DNA from: Actinomycetales bacterium
GTDB lineage: Bacteria > Actinomycetota > Actinomycetes > Mycobacteriales > Micromonosporaceae
Reading direction: 5' to 3'
DNA length: 64,000 bases
Assembly: GCA_002919305.1 (NCBI GenBank)
Contig: PKFB01000031.1
Location: 1 to 64,000 of the forward strand
Made by a program: the position numbers and the translations under genes. The notes under the pieces are model-generated. The model searched no databases and was not told the DNA's origin. It saw only the letters and a program-made list of their open reading frames with translations. Numbering within the stretch: position 1 is the stretch's first letter; every line of letters starts with the position of its first letter. Shown piece after piece: positions 36,370-45,482 of the stretch.

Positions 36370-38095
36370 GGAGAACCCCGTTCCGTTTCCGACCGGAGCG
36401 CTGAGGAGAGCGGGACCGGTACGACGCTGATCGGAGGCCAACCGTTGGGGAGCGCCGCTCCCCGGTGCGGCGCCTGCGGATACGCAGCGCACCGAACGCG
36501 GCCAGTGCCAACGGCTCTCGCAGCCACCAGGCGGCGGTCGCATACCCCATGAGGCAAACGATCAGCGCGGCGATCAGCGATGCCGGTGCGGTGGGAGCCA
36601 GCCCCGGGAGCAGGAGCAGGGGTACGCCGAAGCAGCCGGCGGCCAGCGCCGCCGCGGTGACCGTGCCCCGTCCGAAGGGGTGCAGGCCCAGAGAGCGGTA
36701 CAGCAGCACCAAGGGCACCAGGTTCTTGACGGCGAGCGCGGCGGCCCACCCGAGGGCGGCGCCGACGATGCCGTACCGAGGAATCAGGAGCAGGTCGACG
36801 ACGAGGTTGACGGCCAGGGCGAGGCTGATGGTGCCGAGGTTGAGCAGGGTCCGGCCGGCCATCGCGACGACCACGTCCACCATGCCGCACCCCGTGGCCA
36901 GCAGCCCGCCGGTGCACAGGATGACGACCACCCCGACCGCTTCGGGGGCGGCGTACCCGCTCCCGAACAACCCGAGGTACTGCGGCGCGGCCGTGGCGAT
37001 CACCAGGTACAGCGGCCAGGTGAGCAGGATCAGCCAGCCGGTGGCGGTCCGGTACAGTACCCCGGCCTCGGTGAGATCTCCTTTAGCCACCGCGGTGGCC
37101 AGACGAGGCTCCACCGCGGTGCCGATCGCTTGGTTCCCGAGTTGCCCGACGACCACGAACCGGGTGGCCGCGGTGTAGAGGGCCGCCTCCACCAAGCCGA
37201 GCAGGGCCGCCACCAGCACAATGTCCAGGCGCTGCAGTAGCAGCTGAATGACGCTGGCGAAGGCGCGCGGGGTGGTAAACGCCCAGAAGGAGCGCCACAA
37301 GCGACGGTCCCGACGACGGAGACGGCGGCGTGACGACCAGCGGCGGTGGACCGTGCGGCGATGCGGCTGGGGAGCGGGTGGTGCAGACGAAGTGGCCAGG
37401 CGCCGGAGCCACAGCCAGGCCAGGGCCGTGGCCGGCAAGTACGGCAGGGCCCAGGCCAGGGTGTACGCGGTGAGCGGGGCGGCCAGCGTCACGGCCAGCA
37501 GCAGGCCGACCAGCTGCGCCAATGGCCGACCGATCTTGTCCACCAGCACGGTGGGGCGCATCATCCCGTAGCCCCGGGTGGCGGCCAGGAGCGCCTCGGC
37601 GGCCGCCGCCAGCGGCAGGAACCCAGCCAGCAGGCGTAGCTGGGTGGTCAGCTCCGCCGCTGTGTCCTCGGAAGCACCGACCAGCCGCGCGACGGTGGGA
37701 GCCGTGATGATGAGCCCGAGCGCGGCCACCAGCGAGGCGGTGAACACCGGGGTGAGGGCCACCCGGAGACAGGAGGAGAGCGTCCAGGGGGCGTTGCGGG
37801 CACGGAGCTGGGCCAGCCAGTAGACCAGGCCGGTGGGGGTGCCCAGCTTGGCCACCACCACGCCGACCAGGAACAGCGAGGAGGCGGTGAAGAAGACACC
37901 GGCGGCGTCTGCTGCCAGGCCTCGCGTGGCGAGCAGGGCGGCGCCGAGACCGGCCAGGACGCCGCAGCCCGCGCCGACCAGGTTGAGCGCGCCGCCCCGG
38001 GCCAGGCCACCCAGTGGGCTCCGGGGAGAGGGACGGTGGCCGCCGGAGCCTCCTTGACGCGTTGACGCGACCGAGGCTCGGGTCACCGGCGCCAT
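36359..38095 (-). CDS. Polysaccharide flippase (Wzx/MATE-like)
   Basis: An integral membrane protein of about 578 residues with 12-14 hydrophobic helices, of the polysaccharide export branch of the MOP superfamily. It would flip the polyprenyl-linked repeat unit to the outer face. Family features are the GALNLVGAGCGVLAGLGAALLATRGLAA helix 1 region and the repeated AAAEALLAATRGYGMMRP and TAATRFVVVGQLGNQAIG segments. A basic Ser/Arg-rich tail ends it. ATG 38095 follows GGGGG at 11 bases; ATG 38116 is possible. It overlaps the upstream sulfotransferase gene and the downstream one. Confidence 0.85.
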   Translation of the reverse strand: MAPVTRASVASTRQGGSGGHRPSPRSPLGGLARGGALNLVGAGCGVLAGLGAALLATRGLAADAAGVFFTASSLFLVGVVVAKLGTPTGLVYWLAQLRARNAPWTLSSCLRVALTPVFTASLVAALGLIITAPTVARLVGASEDTAAELTTQLRLLAGFLPLAAAAEALLAATRGYGMMRPTVLVDKIGRPLAQLVGLLLAVTLAAPLTAYTLAWALPYLPATALAWLWLRRLATSSAPPAPQPHRRTVHRRWSSRRRLRRRDRRLWRSFWAFTTPRAFASVIQLLLQRLDIVLVAALLGLVEAALYTAATRFVVVGQLGNQAIGTAVEPRLATAVAKGDLTEAGVLYRTATGWLILLTWPLYLVIATAAPQYLGLFGSGYAAPEAVGVVVILCTGGLLATGCGMVDVVVAMAGRTLLNLGTISLALAVNLVVDLLLIPRYGIVGAALGWAAALAVKNLVPLVLLYRSLGLHPFGRGTVTAAALAAGCFGVPLLLLPGLAPTAPASLIAALIVCLMGYATAAWWLREPLALAAFGALRIRRRRTGERRSPTVGLRSASYRSRSPQRSGRKRNGVLHDV

Positions 38096-38955
38096 GAGGG
38101 TTCGCGCCCCCACCATTCGGCGAGCCGGTAGTCGTACGGCTCGAAGTACTCGGTCAGCTCCGCGCGTAGCGCCTCAGGCATCGGGCTGCGGGGCCGGGCG
38201 TTGTGCCGCTTGAATACCGGGTATCCCAGGTTGGGCAGACCTAGAAAGGCCAGAACCTCGTCGTAGATCTTCCAGGGATTGGTGAAGAACTCGTCACTGT
38301 CCACCACGCAGATGCGGTTCCGCCCGAACAGCTGGGTCAACCGCTCCAGATATCTGATGTATTCACCGCGTTGCCGATAGGCGTGGTGCTGGTGGGAGTG
38401 GCTGCGGTGGTGGGGATCCGCCTGCAGGCGTTCGACCTCCCCGGCGAGCCGGGACTCCTCCAACGCCAGTGCCCGACCGAAGTCGCGTTCGGTCTCAAAC
38501 CCTCGCGCCACCTCATGCGCATGCTGCGAGTACGCCCGCTCCACCGGGTCACGGACCAGCACGATCAGCCGCACCCAGGGCAGATCGGCAGCGATCCGGC
38601 CGGCCGCGAGCGGGTGGTACATGTAGTACGGGCTGGATTCAAAGGTCAGCGGGGTCACGCCGGTGTGGGCGGCCACCGCGCGGGCGGTCCGCTGCAGGGG
38701 GAAATGCCCGCGGTACCACGACAGGCCGCGGTGATAGTTGATGTCGAAATAGTGGACCCCCTTGTGCAGCACGGCCTTGAGCACTGCGGGATGGGCCGCC
38801 AACGCCCGGTACATCGAGGTGGTGCCGCAGCGCTGCCCACCCACGATGAGAAAGTCCGGAAGCACCCGCGCTTCAGAGGTGAGGCGTCCGAAGGTCCGGG
38901 AACCGGTGTGGATCACCCGTTTGACGGTGGGGGGCACGGCAGACCTGAGCATCAA
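38083..38955 (-). CDS. PAPS-dependent sulfotransferase 3
   Basis: A sulfotransferase of 290 residues resembling the heparan-sulfate-type (Sulfotransfer_1) group. The 5'-phosphosulfate loop is IVGGQRCGTTSMYRAL (about 37-52), with the KGVHYFD segment after it. The 3'-phosphate site is LIVLVRDPVERAYSQHAHEV (about 127-146). A His-rich stretch (HHRSHSHQHH) follows. This group usually sulfates sugar residues on glycans, which fits the setting. Its ATG overlaps the stop of the kinase-like gene upstream by four bases. Confidence 0.9.
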   Translation of the reverse strand: MMLRSAVPPTVKRVIHTGSRTFGRLTSEARVLPDFLIVGGQRCGTTSMYRALAAHPAVLKAVLHKGVHYFDINYHRGLSWYRGHFPLQRTARAVAAHTGVTPLTFESSPYYMYHPLAAGRIAADLPWVRLIVLVRDPVERAYSQHAHEVARGFETERDFGRALALEESRLAGEVERLQADPHHRSHSHQHHAYRQRGEYIRYLERLTQLFGRNRICVVDSDEFFTNPWKIYDEVLAFLGLPNLGYPVFKRHNARPRSPMPEALRAELTEYFEPYDYRLAEWWGREPSWRR

Positions 38956-40178
38956 ACGAATTCCTCCTCAGCGTTGAGGGCGTAGCGGAGCACAGGGAGC
39001 AGCCACGCGCTGATCTCGCCGTGCCGGCTGTGGCCGGTGAGGGCGCGGTCGGTCAGGTGGCGGATGCCGATGTCGACCAGGTACAGCAGGCAGGTCAAGC
39101 GCGCGGCGGCGGGCGGCACCGAGAAAGGCGCGAGAAGCTTAGGGGCGCGGGCCAGACATTCCCGTACCGTCTGGGCAAGGTCGGCTCCCGCCGACACCCG
39201 GACGGCTAGGAACAGATGGAACGCGTCCAGACCGAGGGGTACGCCGAGGGAGAAGCGCTCCCAATCCCAGACCAGGACACCGTCGGGGAGGGGATGGGTG
39301 TTCCATGGGGTCCAGTCACCGTGCCAGGCCCCGTAGGTCAGGACGGTGCGGTGGCCATGCGCCAGAAGGCGCCGCGTCAGGTGGGTCAGCTGTGTGACAT
39401 CCGGGTCGGCGGGCAGCGCTGACAGGCGGGTCAGTAGCGCCTCGGCGTACCCGCTGCCGGTCAAGGGGCCGGTGTGGTGGCCGTGGACCGTCGCCACCTC
39501 AACCATCGCTCGCGCTATGGCCGCGCTGCTGCGCAGTGGGCGGGGTCGCCACACCGGCAGCGCCGACTGCACCAGCACGTTGTGCCCCCGCCACTGTCCA
39601 CTGTGCAGAATCTGGGGCACCGTGACGTGGCGCAGCTGGGCTGTCCCAAGGATGCGCAGCGCATCGCGCTCGTTATTGATCAGCTGGTGGGTCAGAGGGG
39701 TGACCCCCAACTTGGCGTACCCGATCGGCTTCCCCTCATCGCCCAGTAACGCCACGACGGGTTTGCGGTTGGCGCGTACCGGGCCTCCAATGTGGACGGC
39801 GAGGGCGACCGGCCTACCCAGCCGATGCCGCAGGTAGCGGGGGAAGGAGTCGGCCTCTGGCGGGCCGCAGATGTCAATTCTGCCGGGGAGGGCGAGCCGG
39901 GTGGCGCCCGGCAGCGTCAGGCCGGTGATCGCCACGGCGCGCGCTAGCCGGGCCAGCCGTGAGGTGGGGCAGACGGTGTACCGCAGTATCCGGGCAGTGG
40001 CCCTGGCCGGCAGGGCCGGCACCAGCAGCTGGGGACGTTGCGGCAGCGGCAGGATGCGGTAACTGGCCACCGGCCGGTGGTCGGGGTAGGAGGCCGCTGA
40101 GCGGAGCCGCAGACGGTGCGGGGGTGGGTACAGCGTGGTCAGGATCTCCAGCAGGTACTCCCGCCGGTTCGGATTCAT
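38952..40178 (-). CDS. APH-fold kinase-like protein in the polysaccharide operon
   Basis: A soluble protein of 408 residues. The C-terminal half has the aminoglycoside phosphotransferase/choline kinase fold motifs: TYGAWHGDWTPWN (catalytic HxDxxxxN, Brenner motif) and VLVWDWERFS (metal-binding Asp). Part of the N-lobe is visible as VALLGDEGKPIGYAKLG followed by a conserved-looking NERDALRIL helix. The first 130 residues are unfamiliar. The likely role is phosphorylation of a sugar or lipid-linked intermediate, but this rests on fold and position only. Its start overlaps the Wzy-like gene stop (ATGA), and its stop overlaps sulfotransferase 3. Confidence 0.75.
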   Translation of the reverse strand: MNPNRREYLLEILTTLYPPPHRLRLRSAASYPDHRPVASYRILPLPQRPQLLVPALPARATARILRYTVCPTSRLARLARAVAITGLTLPGATRLALPGRIDICGPPEADSFPRYLRHRLGRPVALAVHIGGPVRANRKPVVALLGDEGKPIGYAKLGVTPLTHQLINNERDALRILGTAQLRHVTVPQILHSGQWRGHNVLVQSALPVWRPRPLRSSAAIARAMVEVATVHGHHTGPLTGSGYAEALLTRLSALPADPDVTQLTHLTRRLLAHGHRTVLTYGAWHGDWTPWNTHPLPDGVLVWDWERFSLGVPLGLDAFHLFLAVRVSAGADLAQTVRECLARAPKLLAPFSVPPAAARLTCLLYLVDIGIRHLTDRALTGHSRHGEISAWLLPVLRYALNAEEEFV

Positions 40179-41542
40179 GCCTGCGCCTCCCGCCGCCACA
40201 ACACCGCATAGGACAGGAAGGTGAAGGCCAGCGGCGTGATCAGGGTGTTGTAGTAAAACGACGCCAGCAGGTTGAGCAGCAGCACCAGTTCGCCCACCAG
40301 CCCTTCGGGGGAGGTGTCGCGGCGGAAACGCCAAATCCCCACCAGGAAGAAGGCGGTGAACAGGCCCAGTCCGAGCCAGCCGTGGGCGTACAGCTCCAAC
40401 CAGAACTGCCCGTTGCTGCCGATGGTGTGGTTCCCGCAGTTGCGGCAGGCGGCGCTGGCCCCCACCGCGATCGAGGTACCGCTGCCCAACGTGTTGCGTG
40501 TGGAGCCGAAGCCGATCACCGGGGACTCCGCGACCCCTTCCAGGGCCCGCTGGATGGTGTAGATCCGGATGTTGTTGGAATGCCCATGCTCCAGGCGACT
40601 GGCCACCATGGAGCCCAACGGCGTGGCCACCAACAACGCGGCCAGAATGGCGGTGGCGACACCCAGCCCGGCGATCGGCCACAGTTGACCGGACGGGACG
40701 AGACGGACAGCGACGTAGACGGCGGCCAGCGCCAAGCCCAACCACAGGCCACGGTTGAGCGACAGCACGATCGGGACGATCGCGATCCCGAGCACCAACA
40801 CGGTGCCGAGCCGGCGCCACCCGGAGCCGGACCAGCCGGCGAGCACAAACCAGCCGATGAGGAGCAGAAGATTGTTCCCCCAGATATTCGTGTAGCCCCA
40901 CGGCGCCGCGGGGCGGGGAGTGGGGTACCCCAGCACCTGGTGGATCTGAGCGGCGGCGGGATGGACCAGGGAACGGACGAACGCGTTGTCGGCCAGCTGC
41001 GTGGGAAGCAGGTGCTCGATCGGCGCGGTGATCTCGAACGTCGGCCATAGAACGCCCAGGAGCCCACCGGCCACTGTGATCAGGAACGACCAGGCCAGCA
41101 GCCCGATCAGGCGGCGCCGTGGCAGCTCCGCCTCGGTGAGGTTGCCGGCGTACAGCAGCAGCACCGTCAGCGAGGCGTACTCCACCAGCCGCAGCAGCGC
41201 CCCCGGCAGTCGGTCAATGGCGCTGCCCGGCACGGTGCCGGCGGGGTCGTAGCCGAGGTTGAGCATGCTGACCACGACCACCAGCAGGAACAGCAGCCAC
41301 AACAGGAAGCCGGGCGGGACGTGGATCTGGCGGCGCCGTACCAGGGCGAACACCATGGGGATGGCCAGCAGGGGATAGATCAAGATCCCTAGCCCCAGCA
41401 GCCACCACACCGGGTAGAACAGGAGCAGCGCGATAAGAGGCCAGGCGGGAGGCAGCGACAGTGAGCGCGGCGGGCGTACCCCGATCGGGGGTACCCCGGT
41501 GGCCTGGCCGGTGACCGAGGACGGATCAACGGCCGACGACAT
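40175..41542 (-). CDS. O-antigen ligase / Wzy polymerase-like membrane protein
   Basis: A protein of about 455 residues with 11 or 12 membrane helices and a large outer loop between the last helices, the layout of Wzy polymerases and O-antigen ligases. The loop region with LEHGHSNNIRIYTIQRALEGVAESPVIGFG matches the Wzy_C pattern (Arg and His that are often essential). In this operon the likely role is polymerising flipped repeat units. ATG 41542 has GAGG nine bases upstream, and an in-frame GTG at 41563 is possible. It overlaps the Wzz-like gene by 17 bases. Confidence 0.82.
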   Translation of the reverse strand: MSSAVDPSSVTGQATGVPPIGVRPPRSLSLPPAWPLIALLLFYPVWWLLGLGILIYPLLAIPMVFALVRRRQIHVPPGFLLWLLFLLVVVVSMLNLGYDPAGTVPGSAIDRLPGALLRLVEYASLTVLLLYAGNLTEAELPRRRLIGLLAWSFLITVAGGLLGVLWPTFEITAPIEHLLPTQLADNAFVRSLVHPAAAQIHQVLGYPTPRPAAPWGYTNIWGNNLLLLIGWFVLAGWSGSGWRRLGTVLVLGIAIVPIVLSLNRGLWLGLALAAVYVAVRLVPSGQLWPIAGLGVATAILAALLVATPLGSMVASRLEHGHSNNIRIYTIQRALEGVAESPVIGFGSTRNTLGSGTSIAVGASAACRNCGNHTIGSNGQFWLELYAHGWLGLGLFTAFFLVGIWRFRRDTSPEGLVGELVLLLNLLASFYYNTLITPLAFTFLSYAVLWRREAQA

Positions 41543-43382
41543 GGGTGTCGTCCTCGACGCCACGCTCCAGGAACCCCTGAGAGGACGCCTCTGGGTCGTC
41601 CACCACTCGGGTCAGTACCACGGTGTCGTCCCGCTGAGGTGACACTACTGTCTGTTTGGCCTCCGTGGAGTGTTTCCCGCTGCCGCCCGTCCGTTTACCC
41701 GCCGAACCCGCTTTCGAACGGCGGGGCGTTGGACGTCGGGCGCTGACTGAGGCGGATTCCGTGGCTGAGGCACCGATGGCTCGCCCCGGAGAGGCGGGAA
41801 GCTTCAAAGGCTGAGAAGAGCCGGCCGGGAGGGCGATGGTGTCATCCTCGGAGCCGAAAAGATCGTCGAGGCGGCCCTCAACACTGAGCACCGGAACCGG
41901 CCACGGATCGGTGCCCGATCGGTGAAGGGCGACGGCGCCCAGGGGCGGGATCCCTACCCGGTGGAACTGCTCGGTGGCGTCGGCGATCTCATCCACCCTG
42001 GTCTGCCCCAGCTCGATCCCGATGATCACGGTCTCCGACAGGCACGCCAGGCTCTGAGCGTCGGCGCTGCGGGCCGTCGACGGCGCGTGGAGCACCAGGT
42101 AGTCGGCGCGGCGGCGCAGCTCGGTCAAGGTTCGGCGTACCCCTTCTGACTGCAGCAGTAGCCCGGTGGAGCCGTTGCCGCGACCAGCCGGGACGACGCG
42201 CAGGTGGGGGTAGTCCACCGGGGAGTGCACGATCTGATTCAGCCGGGCTCGGCCGGCCAGTGCGTCGATCAGACCAGGGGTATTCGGCAGGCTGAACGCC
42301 CGAGAGATGGTGGTGTCACTGGTGTCGGCGCTGACGAGGACGACCTCTTTGCCGGCGTACGCGAAGGCGGCGGCGAGGTTGATGGCCGCTATGGCCGCGG
42401 TCGGTCCAGGGGTGGCGCCGCTGACCAGGATGACGGGGTGGGGGGCGCGGAGAGTGGCCATCACCTCGTTGCGTACCCGGCTCCCTACGGCCATGGCGGT
42501 CGTCGACAGCGGGGCTGACTCTGGCAGGGTGGCGAGCACGGGTACGCCGGTGCGGCGGGTCACGTCCGCCGCCTTGCGGATCCGGCGGTCGAGCTTGTCG
42601 CGTGCTAGCCCAGCGACCGTCCCTAGCGCAAGCCCCACCATCAGACCGCCGATCAGGTTGAGACTCGTCACCGGGGTACTCGGTCGGGACGGCAGCTGGG
42701 CGTCGCTGATGATCCGGCCGCCGATGACGGTGGTGGTCCGCAACCGGTTCAACTGTGTGGTCAGCTCATTGAGCTGACCGGTGAGGTTGCTCTGTTGCGC
42801 CATCAGCAGCGCCTGCCCGGCTGACCCCGGCGGCTGGGCGGCCAGCTCATCGGTCACCGCCTGCAGCTCGGCCTGCAGGTCGGCGATCTGTTCGCTGATC
42901 GATTCGGTTTGGGCCGCCACCTCGGCTCGGGCGCTCTCCTCCCGGTTACGTAGGTACGCCTCGGCGAAGGCGTGGGAGCCCGCCTGGGCCCCCCGAGGGG
43001 TGGGGTCCGTGAAGGTGATCATCAAAACCGCGGTGTTAGGGGGAACCTCCACCGAGACGTGGCGAACCAGTTCCGCGGGAGTGGCCGAGGACTCCAGCAT
43101 CTCGCTGGCTGCTTGCGCCACCGCCAGAGAGCGGACCAGTTGCGCCTCGGTGTCGAGGTTGATGGTGCCGTTGGTACGCCCCCCGGCCAGATTCGCTTCG
43201 GTCACCCCGGTCGGCAGCACCAGGACCGAGGTGGTGGCCTCATACATCGGGGTCTGCGCCACCGTAAAGCCCGTGGCCGCGGTGATTCCGAGCAGGGTGA
43301 ACACGGTGATCACCCACCACTGGCGTCGCAGCATTCCGATGTAGTCGGACAGGTCGTACTGATAGGGACGGGAGGCATCCAT
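41526..43382 (-). CDS. Wzz chain-length regulator fused to a degenerate BY-kinase-like domain
   Basis: A protein of 618 residues. The Wzz domain has a membrane helix at about 23-42, an outer coiled-coil region (about 145-215) and a second helix at about 240-260. A cytosolic P-loop domain (about 310-490) is shaped like bacterial tyrosine kinases (CapB/CpsD). Its Walker A reads SGATPGPTAAIAA where GxxGxGKS/T is expected. Walker A' keeps VVLVSADTSD, but the Walker B position reads YLVLHAPS with His for Asp. The C-terminal tail has no tyrosine cluster. It is likely a chain-length regulator without kinase activity. It is the first gene of the minus-strand operon. Confidence 0.85.
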   Translation of the reverse strand: MDASRPYQYDLSDYIGMLRRQWWVITVFTLLGITAATGFTVAQTPMYEATTSVLVLPTGVTEANLAGGRTNGTINLDTEAQLVRSLAVAQAASEMLESSATPAELVRHVSVEVPPNTAVLMITFTDPTPRGAQAGSHAFAEAYLRNREESARAEVAAQTESISEQIADLQAELQAVTDELAAQPPGSAGQALLMAQQSNLTGQLNELTTQLNRLRTTTVIGGRIISDAQLPSRPSTPVTSLNLIGGLMVGLALGTVAGLARDKLDRRIRKAADVTRRTGVPVLATLPESAPLSTTAMAVGSRVRNEVMATLRAPHPVILVSGATPGPTAAIAAINLAAAFAYAGKEVVLVSADTSDTTISRAFSLPNTPGLIDALAGRARLNQIVHSPVDYPHLRVVPAGRGNGSTGLLLQSEGVRRTLTELRRRADYLVLHAPSTARSADAQSLACLSETVIIGIELGQTRVDEIADATEQFHRVGIPPLGAVALHRSGTDPWPVPVLSVEGRLDDLFGSEDDTIALPAGSSQPLKLPASPGRAIGASATESASVSARRPTPRRSKAGSAGKRTGGSGKHSTEAKQTVVSPQRDDTVVLTRVVDDPEASSQGFLERGVEDDTHVVGR

Positions 43383-43731
43383 GGGTGGAAGGCCCTTTCA
43401 GCGGTCGCACGGGGCAGATGGTGTAACAGCCATCGAAACGTTACGTGATCCGCTAACTACATGATGCGTCAACCCATAGGGGAATAGCCGGATTTGCGCG
43501 GCGGAGAGTTGCCTGATCAAGGAACAAGTGAGATGGGCACTCCTGCGTCGATATGAGTCAGGACGGACGTCAAGTCTGGCTTTAGGGGTCGCCCTTGATC
43601 GGACGAAAGATCACTGTCCGTTCCGATGGTAAGGAGGTGCGGCTTTTATCTGGTGAAGCACGCGGATGACTACGGAATGTTTGGTAATGGTGTACGTACC
43701 GTAGTTTTCGGTCGTGGGGTAGGTGTCAGGG
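43383..43731. promoter_or_regulatory. Divergent regulatory region of the polysaccharide operon and GH26-like gene
   Basis: 349 bases without a supported gene. On the minus strand a TTGACG (43472-43467) could be a -35 for the Wzz operon, but no matching -10 is clear. On the plus strand there is an inverted repeat ACTACGG...CCGTAGT (about 43669-43704). A perfect ribosome-site-like AAGGAGG stands at 43631-43637 without a gene at the right distance. Confidence 0.4.
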
Positions 43732-45408
43732 ATGGCGAAGCGATATCCGTTCGTCGCCGTAATGACCACATTGAGCCTTATTGCCGGCATAGAGGTGGTT
43801 GGCTACGACGTGGTCACGCGGCTGGAGGAGTCTCGGCTGCGGGTGACGGCGGATGAGGACACCTACATCCACAGCGAGGCGCGGGACGAGGCATTCGGGC
43901 AGGAGTCCGCCCTGGCGGTGGGACAGGAGACGAACGCCGGGACATATGTGACCTACCTCAAGTTCACTGTTCCTGACCTGCCCGGGCTCGCCCGTGTCGA
44001 ACGGGTGACCCTGCGCTTGGTGCAGCGAGGCGCAGACGACGCCCGAGGGGTGCCCTCGCCGGTGGCTTTGCAATCCCCAATGGGTCCGGCCGTCGGAGAC
44101 GCGGGCCAGCGGATCACTCTGTGGGAGACCCAGCACGTGGAATGGACAGACGCTACCTTGACGGTGGATGAGGCCCCCTACCTGTCGGCCCCGTTGCAGA
44201 TCGGGAGGGTTGATCCACGCAACGGCGTTCTGGAGTTCGACCTCACCGATACCGTGACCCGGCCCGGGGGCTACACGTTCGCGTTGACGGCCGAGCAGGC
44301 GGGCGCGGTGTGGTGGTTCCGCTCCACCGAGCATGAGGACGCCACGGCCGCCCCCACACTCGACATCGAGCTGGGCGATGAGCGACGCCAAAGGGCACCC
44401 TCCTTGCCCGACGCGGAGATGGGAACCTGGGTTGAGGAGGCGGCCGCCGGGGTCACCACCGCTGCACGAACTCCCTGTCCGGTGTCCGACCGCCTGGTGC
44501 CCCGTTGCGGGGTGTGGTGGGGAGTAGCGCCGGGCGCCTACACCAACACACCTCCTCATGAGGCCCTCAGGGTGTTCGAACGCAAAAGCGGCCGCCATGC
44601 CGATGTGTTCCACACCTATCACCGAGGGGACGAACTGTTCCCCACCGAGCACGAAATCGCCGCTGTGAGGGAGCCCGGTCGGGAGCGGGTGCTCTTCGTG
44701 AACTGGAAGGTCGCTTGGAACACGACGTGGGCGGCGGTGGCGCAGGGGCGGCAGGATGAGCGGATCGACCGGTTGGCCGCCTACGTCAGGCGGGTATTTC
44801 CGGAGCGGTTCTTCCTGGCGATCCACCATGAGCCCGAGAACGAGGTGAACCCCAACCCCAGCTCCGGGATGACAGCCAGCGACTACGCGGCCATGTTCCG
44901 CCACACCGTCCAGCGGCTCCGGACCGCTGGGGTGACTAACGCCGTCACCGTCATGGTGTACACCGGGTACGAAAGGTGGGGCACCAAGCGCTGGTTCAAC
45001 GATCTTTACCCGGGTGACGACGTGGTCGACTGGATCGGGTTCGACCCGTACGTGACCGCGCGGCGGGGGGCGTACCACTACGGTGATTTCTCGCGCATGG
45101 TGAACCTGACCGGGAGCCCACACCGGTGGCCGGGGTTTTACAACTGGGTTACCCGCGCCCACCCCAACAAGCCGCTGATGCTGGCCGAGTGGGGAGTGTT
45201 CGAATACGCCCCTAACCCGTCCCGCAAGGCGTGGATCTACCAGACGGTCGGGGTCCAGTTGCGGTTCTACCCGGCGATTCGGGCGCTGATCTACTTCGAT
45301 TCACCACGGGCTCCCCGAGGGAACACCGCGATCGACAGCTCGCCTGAGGCGTTGCGTGCGTTCCGCGAGCTAGCTAGAAGACCGGTCTTTAACGTCCAAG
45401 TCCCATAG
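43732..45408 (+). CDS. Secreted GH26-like glycoside hydrolase with DNRLRE module
   Basis: A protein of 558 residues. The N-terminus has a basic start and a hydrophobic stretch (FVAVMTTLSLIAGIEVVGY) that could be a signal peptide or anchor. Residues about 35-210 match the DNRLRE/CBM96-type beta module (TADEDTYIHSEARDEAFG, YLKFTVPDLPG). Residues about 265-555 resemble a GH26-type TIM barrel. The candidate acid/base is in AIHHEPENEVNP and the candidate nucleophile in MLAEWGVFEY. It may trim or release the polysaccharide made by the neighbouring genes. The ATG at 43732 is chosen over GTG 43723 by ribosome-site spacing. The start of the outer operon is divergent. Confidence 0.75.
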   Translation: MAKRYPFVAVMTTLSLIAGIEVVGYDVVTRLEESRLRVTADEDTYIHSEARDEAFGQESALAVGQETNAGTYVTYLKFTVPDLPGLARVERVTLRLVQRGADDARGVPSPVALQSPMGPAVGDAGQRITLWETQHVEWTDATLTVDEAPYLSAPLQIGRVDPRNGVLEFDLTDTVTRPGGYTFALTAEQAGAVWWFRSTEHEDATAAPTLDIELGDERRQRAPSLPDAEMGTWVEEAAAGVTTAARTPCPVSDRLVPRCGVWWGVAPGAYTNTPPHEALRVFERKSGRHADVFHTYHRGDELFPTEHEIAAVREPGRERVLFVNWKVAWNTTWAAVAQGRQDERIDRLAAYVRRVFPERFFLAIHHEPENEVNPNPSSGMTASDYAAMFRHTVQRLRTAGVTNAVTVMVYTGYERWGTKRWFNDLYPGDDVVDWIGFDPYVTARRGAYHYGDFSRMVNLTGSPHRWPGFYNWVTRAHPNKPLMLAEWGVFEYAPNPSRKAWIYQTVGVQLRFYPAIRALIYFDSPRAPRGNTAIDSSPEALRAFRELARRPVFNVQVP

Positions 45409-45482
45409 TCCACGGGCGGTGTCGGTGTCACCGTGTGACGCGTGGTCATCGACGCTGGTAGAGATCTGGTGAAGACCCGACC

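Noticed and set aside
40179-41048. Long upstream extension of the APH-like gene (open frame to 41048)
   Set aside because: It overlaps the Wzy-like gene and is Arg/Pro/Gly-rich, as expected for a shadow frame. The ATG at 40178 forms an ATGA overlap with the previous gene.
43626-43856. Small open frame after the AAGGAGG site upstream of the GH26-like gene
   Set aside because: Its start codon lies before the ribosome-site-like sequence and it overlaps the real gene in another frame; no codon bias.
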